From a bacterium (GTDB lineage: Bacteria > Patescibacteriota > Patescibacteriia > JACPHY01): a stretch of DNA of 35,770 nucleotides. Positions 30,949 to 35,770 of this stretch are shown piece by piece. The notes beneath the pieces are model-generated. The model did no database searches and had not been told where the DNA came from. It saw nothing but the letters and a program-made list of their open reading frames with translations. The translations under genes and the position numbers were made by a program. The stretch lies in contig JAUSKG010000025.1 of the NCBI GenBank assembly GCA_030647005.1, forward strand, positions 1 to 35,770. Reading direction: 5' to 3'. Each line of letters starts with the position of its first letter. Within the stretch, counting starts at the first letter, position 1.

Positions 30949-32781
30949 ATGCCCAAGGACGCCCGAGGGGCGTTCACGTACCGCGTTCCTGAGGACCTCG
31001 CACCGCGTATCGCGCGCGGTGCGTTTGTCCGTATCCCGTTTCGCGCGAAACGACTCTGGGGCATCTGCACGAACACGACCGCTCCACCGATCACCGGCGC
31101 GCGTGACATCCTCGCGGTGAACGATGATGCGGTACTCACGGATGATGAGATCCAGAGCGTCGAAGACATCGCAGCGCTCCATGGCGTCTCCATCGCCACG
31201 GCGGCGTACCTCGTGCTGCCCGCTCCCCCGCTGACGGGGGCCGTGAGTTTTGATGCGTCGTATAACAAACATCCGCCATCACCTGGACGAGGAACGCGCA
31301 GCACGACACCGCACGATGCGACCGCGCTCGCACAGGGAGCTGGCGACACCATCGCGGTGTTCTCGAACCATGAGCAACGTATCGAGTTGCTCCGTGCATA
31401 TACACGGTCGGTGCTCGACGGGCACAAAACCATCCTCATCATCACGCCGCACCGCGCGTGGCTGCAGCGTCTCGCGCATGAGCTCCGCGACCTACCACTC
31501 GTGGTCTTCGATCCTGCGCAGCATGGCAAACGTGCACAGTGGGCCGCGTACGTGCGCGCCCGCACCCGACCGGTCTGCGTGCTCGCCACCCGTGCCGGCG
31601 CGTGCTTCGCACCCCCGATCCTTGGCGCAATCATCGTGGATCTCGCCCACGAGGATGACCACCAGCAGGAGGACATGCACCCGCGGTACGATGCGCGTAC
31701 GATCACGCAACGGATTGCCGTCGCACGGAATCTCCCGCGCCTCCTCCTCTCCCCTGCCCCGAACACGACGGACTGGGTGGTCGCGCGCAAACGCGTGGAT
31801 CTCGGCGCGCAGCCGCTGGCGCTCCGCATTGCTCGTCTCGATCAGTTCTGGAAGGGTGGCGGGGTTGGGCTCCTCACGCACGAGCTCCACGATGCCATCC
31901 GCGAGACACTCGACGCTCGCGGACGCATCCTCATCCTCCATAACCGACGCGGACGCATGGGTCGCGTGGTCTGTCGCGACTGCGGCACCACGCTCCAGTG
32001 TCCAACGTGTACCACGGCACTCACGGATTTCGGTCCCGTGTACCGGTGTCGCGTGTGTGGAACCACAGACGAACCCGCACTGCTCTGCCCCGCGTGCCAA
32101 TCGCCGCAGCTCGGGTTCCAGTCCATCGGCACCCAGGGCATCGTTGATCTCCTCCGCACGTTGTACCCGGACGCGGTGATCACGCAGGTGGATCGCGACC
32201 AACCCGATGCGCCACCGGAGCACGCAGATATCATCGTTGCGTCGGAGCGATTCACGACATCCATCGCACCCCTATTCCGGAACCCCATCCACCTCGTCGC
32301 CGTCCTCCATGCCGAACGCTACGTCCGTGGCGATGACTACCGTGGAACGGAGCAACTCCTCCAGGCACTCCGGAGCATCGCGGTATGGGCGAGCACCTGG
32401 AAGGCATCGCTCCTCGTGCAGACCGCACTTCCCGACCATCCGGCACTCCAGGCACTCCGCGGACCGCTCACGGACTTCTACCGCGCCGAGCTCGCGGAAC
32501 GCACGGCACTGCACTACCCGCCGAAGACGCGCCTCCTCCGCCTCGATGCGGTCAATCCTGATGACGCACCGTCACTCATCCACTTGCTCAAAACGCGGTA
32601 CCATGGTACGGTGCTTGCGATTGATGGTCCGTACGAGTACGGCATCGTTCACAAACGACGCACGACGAGCATTCTCGTCCGCATGACCCCCGATGTCGCA
32701 AACGACACGATCGCTCGCATCGTCAAGGACGTTCCCGCGGATTGGACGGGCACCCTCGATCCCACAAAGCTCCACGCGTAG
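30949..32781 (+). CDS. priA: primosomal protein N' (PriA), ATPase motifs degenerate
   Basis: 610 residues from ATG 30949. PriA recognises stalled forks and reloads the replisome. The N-terminal DNA-binding domain (GAFTYRVPEDLAPRIARGAF, VRIPF) and eight zinc Cys are present: C342, C345, C351, C354, C367, C370, C380, C383. The helicase site is not: the Walker A position reads VFSNHEQRIELL instead of GxxGSGKT, and DEEH appears as VDLAHEDDH. The same state is known for actinobacterial PriA, so this should be a structural, non-helicase PriA. In-frame codons upstream (GLYVDVVPLLR before MPKD) match the normal first strand, but no ATG, GTG or TTG lies there after the TAA at 30859. Initiation may use a rare codon. 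Confidence 0.85.
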   Translation: MPKDARGAFTYRVPEDLAPRIARGAFVRIPFRAKRLWGICTNTTAPPITGARDILAVNDDAVLTDDEIQSVEDIAALHGVSIATAAYLVLPAPPLTGAVSFDASYNKHPPSPGRGTRSTTPHDATALAQGAGDTIAVFSNHEQRIELLRAYTRSVLDGHKTILIITPHRAWLQRLAHELRDLPLVVFDPAQHGKRAQWAAYVRARTRPVCVLATRAGACFAPPILGAIIVDLAHEDDHQQEDMHPRYDARTITQRIAVARNLPRLLLSPAPNTTDWVVARKRVDLGAQPLALRIARLDQFWKGGGVGLLTHELHDAIRETLDARGRILILHNRRGRMGRVVCRDCGTTLQCPTCTTALTDFGPVYRCRVCGTTDEPALLCPACQSPQLGFQSIGTQGIVDLLRTLYPDAVITQVDRDQPDAPPEHADIIVASERFTTSIAPLFRNPIHLVAVLHAERYVRGDDYRGTEQLLQALRSIAVWASTWKASLLVQTALPDHPALQALRGPLTDFYRAELAERTALHYPPKTRLLRLDAVNPDDAPSLIHLLKTRYHGTVLAIDGPYEYGIVHKRRTTSILVRMTPDVANDTIARIVKDVPADWTGTLDPTKLHA

Positions 32782-32785
32782 CGTT

Positions 32786-33274
32786 ATGCTCCTCCCCGTC
32801 CTCGTAAACCCCCATCCCCTCCTCCGCGAACGCGCGCAGGAAGTGGACGCAGCGACCCTCGAACGCCTGAAGCGCGAGGGCTTCGTTGAAAATCTCGTGG
32901 AGACGATGCGCGTGAAGGATGGTGTCGGTATCGCAGCCATCCAGGTGGGCCAACTCCACCGCATCATCGTGGTGCAGGAGGGCACAAAGACCCGCGTCTA
33001 CATCAACCCCGTCATCACGGGACACTCCATCCGCAAGGAGACCGATACCGAGGGCTGTCTGTCCGTTCCCGGGAAGTTTGGCCTCGTGCGACGGCCAAAA
33101 ACCTGCACGATTCGCGCACTCGACCTCGATGGCAATCCCATCGTCCGCAAGGCCAAAGGGCTCGTGGCGCGCATCTACCAGCACGAGGTGGACCACCTCA
33201 ACGGCATCCTCTTCGTTGACAAGGCCGAGCACGTCATGGATTACGACCCCGAACAGGATACTCCGAACGTCTGA
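32786..33274 (+). CDS. def: peptide deformylase
   Basis: 162 residues. It removes the formyl group from nascent protein N-termini; Fe or Zn enzyme. Motif I GVGIAAIQ (46-53), motif II EGCLS (89-93, Cys ligand) and motif III QHEVDH (132-137, His ligands and catalytic Glu) are all intact. ATG 32786 is 4 bases after priA. fmt follows 52 bases downstream, the common priA-def-fmt order. Confidence 0.96.
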   Translation: MLLPVLVNPHPLLRERAQEVDAATLERLKREGFVENLVETMRVKDGVGIAAIQVGQLHRIIVVQEGTKTRVYINPVITGHSIRKETDTEGCLSVPGKFGLVRRPKTCTIRALDLDGNPIVRKAKGLVARIYQHEVDHLNGILFVDKAEHVMDYDPEQDTPNV

Positions 33275-33326
33275 ATGGTAAAAATATGACCCCCTCGTCG
33301 CGCGCGACGACTTCGTGTACCCACCT

Positions 33327-34235
33327 ATGGCAACACCCCGTAAAACCTGCCTGTTCCTTGGAACCTCGGACTTCTCGTTGCCGAGCTTGGAGATGCTCGC
33401 GGGGGGAGGTGTCTGCGAACTGCTTGGTGTTGTCACGCAGTCGGATAAGCCGGCTGGTCGAGGACACCGGGAAACCGCACCGCCGGTTGCGCGGTGGGCG
33501 CGAGAGCACGGACTGCGCGTGTGGCAACCCGAGACAAAGGGCGCGCTCACCGAGATCATCCGCGAGCTCGCGCCGGATGTTGTGGTGGTTGTTGCGTACG
33601 GTCGCCTCATCGCGAGCGATGCGTTGGACATCCCACCGCACGGGTATGTGAACCTCCACCCGTCGCTCCTCCCACGCTGGCGCGGCCCATCACCGATTGT
33701 GGCGGCGATTGCGGCGGGCGATCGGGAAACCGGTGTGACGGTCATGCGCATTGATGCGCAGATGGATCACGGCCCCATCCTCGCGCAGGAGGCCACTCCC
33801 CTCCCCGCAGATGCGACGCGCTCGCAGATGGAGGAGCGACTCGCGAAACAGGGTGCCAAACTCCTCCTAAGCTCGTTGACGGCGTACCTCAACGGAACCC
33901 TGACACCCGTACCGCAGGACGATGCTCGTGCGACGACCTGTCCCCTCCTCTCCCGTGAGGACGGCCACATCAACTGGTCCGAGTCCGCTACGGTCATCGA
34001 GCGCAAGGTACGCGCCTACGAAGGATGGCCCGGGACCTGGGTCACCGAGCCATCCGACAAGCGTCTCAAAGTACTCGCCACGCATGTGGCAACGTCCGCA
34101 TCACCAGGAACACTCAGCGTCATCTGTGGCGATGGACAGGTTCTCATCCTGGATCGCGTCCAGCCAGAAGGCAAGCCACCGATGCGCGGTGACGATTTCC
34201 TCCGCGGACGCGGCGGAGCCGTCGCGCTCGCGTAG
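33327..34235 (+). CDS. fmt: methionyl-tRNA formyltransferase
   Basis: 302 residues from ATG 33327; GTG 33315 would add four residues. It formylates initiator Met-tRNA using 10-formyl-THF. The catalytic triad N109, H111 and D147 is visible in VNLHPSLLPRWRGPSPI and RIDAQMDHGPI. KVRAYEGWPGTWV opens the C-terminal OB-like tRNA-binding domain, which is somewhat short. It converges with the PEBP lipoprotein gene with 4 bases between. Confidence 0.95.
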   Translation: MATPRKTCLFLGTSDFSLPSLEMLAGGGVCELLGVVTQSDKPAGRGHRETAPPVARWAREHGLRVWQPETKGALTEIIRELAPDVVVVVAYGRLIASDALDIPPHGYVNLHPSLLPRWRGPSPIVAAIAAGDRETGVTVMRIDAQMDHGPILAQEATPLPADATRSQMEERLAKQGAKLLLSSLTAYLNGTLTPVPQDDARATTCPLLSREDGHINWSESATVIERKVRAYEGWPGTWVTEPSDKRLKVLATHVATSASPGTLSVICGDGQVLILDRVQPEGKPPMRGDDFLRGRGGAVALA

Positions 34236-34239
34236 TCCC

Positions 34240-34986
34240 CTACTCTACGTAGGTGTAGGTCCCCATGGTCTGTGCCTCTTTGAGGGTATGGCCGCGCATG
34301 GCACTCGCGAGCCCTGCACGATTCGTTGTACCCGGGAGGTCCAACACGGTATCCAATGCGTACAACGTGAAGACGTAGTGGTGTGTTCCGGGTGGCGGAC
34401 AAGGACCAAAATAACGCCGTTCACCATCCTCAATGGCACCCTGGACCGCTCCCGATGGAACGCTGCCCGTAGCGATGGTCGTCGCGGTCGCGGGGATGTT
34501 CCAGAGCACCCAGTGCGTAAAACCGCCCACTTGCCCATCGGTATCAACGAACGTGAGCGCGAACGACTTCGTGCCCTCCGGAACACCGCTCACCGCGAGC
34601 GGTGGATTCGTGTTGCTCCCCTGGCATGAGTACGCCATGGGGATGGGAGTGCCGTATGCAAACGCGGGGCTTGAGACGGCAAACGGTGCGGGTGCTCGGG
34701 GCGCAACCTCCCGCGTCGGCTCGGGCGTCGTCACGGGTTGCGGTGCGGGGGTTGGTGCCGATGCTGCGACCTCCGGGCACGCCGCGAAGGCGCACGACGG
34801 CGGCGCAGTACGGCTCACGAAGGAGCCGTCCGGACATTCCTTCGCATCTTGCGCGCATACGAACGACGGTTCCTCAGGAACTACAAGTATGTCGCCTTCG
34901 AGATCACCGCCGGTGGTGGGTGTCTGCTGGACACACCCGCCACCGAGCAAGAGCACCGTCGCCGCAATGAGGAGGATGCGTTGCAT
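34240..34986 (-). CDS. PEBP (YbhB/YbcL-like) lipoprotein
   Basis: 248 residues from ATG 34986. MQRILLIAATVLLLGGGC is a signal peptide with a lipobox-like GGGC. A short Cys-rich segment (FVCAQDAKECPDGSFV, then SCAFAACPE) and a Pro/Ala/Thr linker follow. The C-terminal 150 residues are a phosphatidylethanolamine-binding-protein fold: FAYGTPIPMAYSCQGSNTNP, FALTFVDTDG, FTHWVLWNIP, YFGPCPPPGTHHYVFTLYAL. The ligand-pocket residues (D-x-D, GPCPPxGxHxY) are intact. The ligand is unknown; it is probably outside the membrane. Confidence 0.88.
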   Translation of the reverse strand: MQRILLIAATVLLLGGGCVQQTPTTGGDLEGDILVVPEEPSFVCAQDAKECPDGSFVSRTAPPSCAFAACPEVAASAPTPAPQPVTTPEPTREVAPRAPAPFAVSSPAFAYGTPIPMAYSCQGSNTNPPLAVSGVPEGTKSFALTFVDTDGQVGGFTHWVLWNIPATATTIATGSVPSGAVQGAIEDGERRYFGPCPPPGTHHYVFTLYALDTVLDLPGTTNRAGLASAMRGHTLKEAQTMGTYTYVE

Positions 34987-35000
34987 AGAGCGATACGCAG

Positions 35001-35025
35001 ACACTCGGCCCTAAAGGCCGAGTGT
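35001..35025 (-). terminator. stem-loop at the glutaredoxin stop
   Basis: A perfect 10-bp stem, ACACTCGGCC against GGCCGAGTGT, loop CTAAA. The glutaredoxin TAG stop (minus strand) lies in the loop, and the lipoprotein ATG is 15 bases beyond. No T tract, so perhaps partial termination or mRNA protection. Confidence 0.55.
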
Positions 35026-35253
35026 CGCGTTGATCTTCGTCTTGTCAAACCCCACGATGATCGTCCCGCCGATATCAATGACCGGAACGCCCATCTGACC
35101 CGACTTCTTCACCATCTCATCCGCGCGGCCGGGATCCGCTGCGACATCAACATCCTCGTACGTCACGCCCTTCTCGTCAAAGTACTCCTTCGCCATCTTG
35201 CAGTATGGGCATGTTGGCGTTGAGTACACGATGGCCTGTGGTTGTCCCGCCAT
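35011..35253 (-). CDS. glutaredoxin-like protein
   Basis: 80 residues. The thioredoxin fold opens with IVYSTPTCPYCKMAKEYF, where CPYC is the classic glutaredoxin dithiol. GVPVIDIGGTIIVGFDK contains the cis-Pro and the GF(D) end. It could reduce small thiols or act as an NrdH-type donor to ribonucleotide reductase; which is not decidable. It lies between the YHS gene (26-base gap) and the PEBP lipoprotein. Confidence 0.92.
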   Translation of the reverse strand: MAGQPQAIVYSTPTCPYCKMAKEYFDEKGVTYEDVDVAADPGRADEMVKKSGQMGVPVIDIGGTIIVGFDKTKINATLGL

Positions 35254-35279
35254 AGATTGATGACTGCAAATGAATACGG

Positions 35280-35489
35280 CTATGTGCCTTCGTCCTCCCC
35301 ATTCTCATCCTCGAACTGCTCGTACTTCTCCGGATCCGCCTCGAACGCCTCAATGCATGCCTCAGAACAGAACGCGTAGAGCTCGCCCGTGAACTCCTTA
35401 GTGATCGCAGGGAGCACCTCCGAGAACGGCGTCTGACAAACGCAGCACTGCTTGGGATCGGAGGCGATGTACTTCTCGTAGGCGTTCAT
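35280..35489 (-). CDS. YHS-domain-like small metal-binding protein
   Basis: 69 residues from ATG 35489, chosen because AAGAGGT lies 3 bases upstream on the minus strand. A longer TTG frame to 35561 would overlap the promoter. Cys ligands are CCVC (near 15-18) and FCSEAC, in the pattern CxxC...Y.FCSEACIEAFEADPEKY, which is a YHS/TRASH-type metal-binding domain. The acidic tail is EQFEDENGEDEGT. Role unknown: heavy-metal sensing or handling is typical of the fold. It is first in a likely YHS-glutaredoxin-PEBP operon. Confidence 0.75.
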   Translation of the reverse strand: MNAYEKYIASDPKQCCVCQTPFSEVLPAITKEFTGELYAFCSEACIEAFEADPEKYEQFEDENGEDEGT

Positions 35490-35532
35490 AAGACCTCTTG
35501 AGAGCGCAGGAAAACGTCCAACAATCCATCGA

Positions 35533-35561
35533 ACTGTACGCACCTCGATCGTATCAAGCAA
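35533..35561 (-). promoter_or_regulatory. promoter of the YHS-glutaredoxin-PEBP operon
   Basis: Minus strand: -35 TTGCTT (35556-35561), 17-base spacer, -10 TACAGT (35533-35538). Confidence 0.55.
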
Positions 35562-35619
35562 ACCGCGCCATGTCTACTTATGCTACTTCCCCTCAACTTC
35601 CTAGTGCAACACCATCTGG

Positions 35620-35625
35620 TACGGT
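35620..35625 (+). promoter_or_regulatory. extended -10 before the right-edge ORF
   Basis: TACGGT in the context ATCTGGTACGGT, 9 bases before ATG 35635. This again suggests a leaderless or nearly leaderless transcript. No good -35. Confidence 0.35.
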
Positions 35626-35634
35626 GTCAGCACA

Positions 35635-35770
35635 ATGCGCGGCGGCTATGCGAAGTGGTGGGACGACGAGCCGTCTGCGGGTCGGAGGAGCGACATTTCG
35701 TATAGCCGTCTGTTCGACGAAGTGCTGGAGCGCAGCGGAGGCATGGAGGAGGACAGACGGGAACCGCCGC
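35635..35770 (+). CDS. N-terminal fragment of an unknown ORF, cut by the window end
   Basis: 45 codons are open from ATG 35635 to the edge, beginning MRGGYAKWWDDEPSAGRR. It is charged and hydrophilic with no motif recognised. A candidate -10 lies close upstream and the gene is divergent from the YHS operon. Confidence 0.5.
   Translation, partial: MRGGYAKWWDDEPSAGRRSDISYSRLFDEVLERSGGMEEDRREPP

Noticed and set aside
1-35770. tRNA, rRNA, CRISPR array, prophage or transposase gene
   Set aside because: No cloverleaf, rRNA segment, regularly spaced repeat array or transposase/integrase ORF was found on reading both strands.

Overview
This is a GC-rich bacterial window with very tight gene packing: 4-base ATGA overlaps, gaps of 2-15 bases, and few intergenic stretches. 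The gene set suggests Patescibacteria (Candidate Phyla Radiation). Pointers are a short one-domain asparaginase, a helicase-dead PriA, a RibL-type nucleotidyltransferase, a B12-dependent class II ribonucleotide reductase with its own corrinoid adenosyltransferase nearby, a UvrD helicase fused to an Fe-S nuclease, and many core genes without a Shine-Dalgarno site. The phylum is an inference. TGA is an ordinary stop here, so the code is standard. No tRNA, rRNA or CRISPR array was seen.

Layout, left to right. (1) 1-192: short dispersed repeats. (2) 193-9998, plus strand: helicase-nuclease; DUF378 membrane protein; then a dense run of DUF721 protein, membrane protein, proS, mreB, mreC, mreD and a class B PBP, i.e. 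the rod-shape wall machinery. (3) 10009-15363: greA with two candidate promoters, then lysS, nucleotidyltransferase, rdgB (cut by an amber codon), serS, ftsQ. (4) 15385-18181: nrdJ with a DnaA-type box and a textbook tandem pair of NrdR boxes, then a DUF3467 gene and a terminator. (5) 18202-23509: accessory zone with small minus-strand genes that carry strong SD sites and, in several cases, consensus promoters and terminators. It also holds cobO, a MazG-like gene, a P-loop kinase and a large secreted lysozyme-like repeat protein. (6) clpB on the minus strand. (7) 26617-34235, plus strand: WecG/TagA-type glycosyltransferase, gltX, M23 peptidase, frameshifted asparaginase, priA, def, fmt. (8) 34240-35489, minus strand: PEBP lipoprotein, glutaredoxin, YHS-domain protein. 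A truncated plus-strand ORF runs off the right edge.

How the genes connect. nrdJ needs adenosylcobalamin, and cobO, about 1 kb downstream, makes it from salvaged corrinoid. mreBCD with the PBP, ftsQ, the M23 protein and the secreted lysozyme-like protein all concern the cell wall. def and fmt are paired as usual for formyl-Met handling.

The most interesting signals are: a 90-bp palindromic repeat inserted in frame in cobO, with two relatives between genes; a shared DnaA-box/-35 module upstream of greA and nrdJ, plus NrdR boxes at nrdJ; a 9-G tract that breaks the asparaginase frame just before its catalytic motif; an in-frame amber codon in rdgB; a PriA without Walker A and without a normal start codon for its first strand; and a promoter whose -35 lies in the loop of the clpB terminator.
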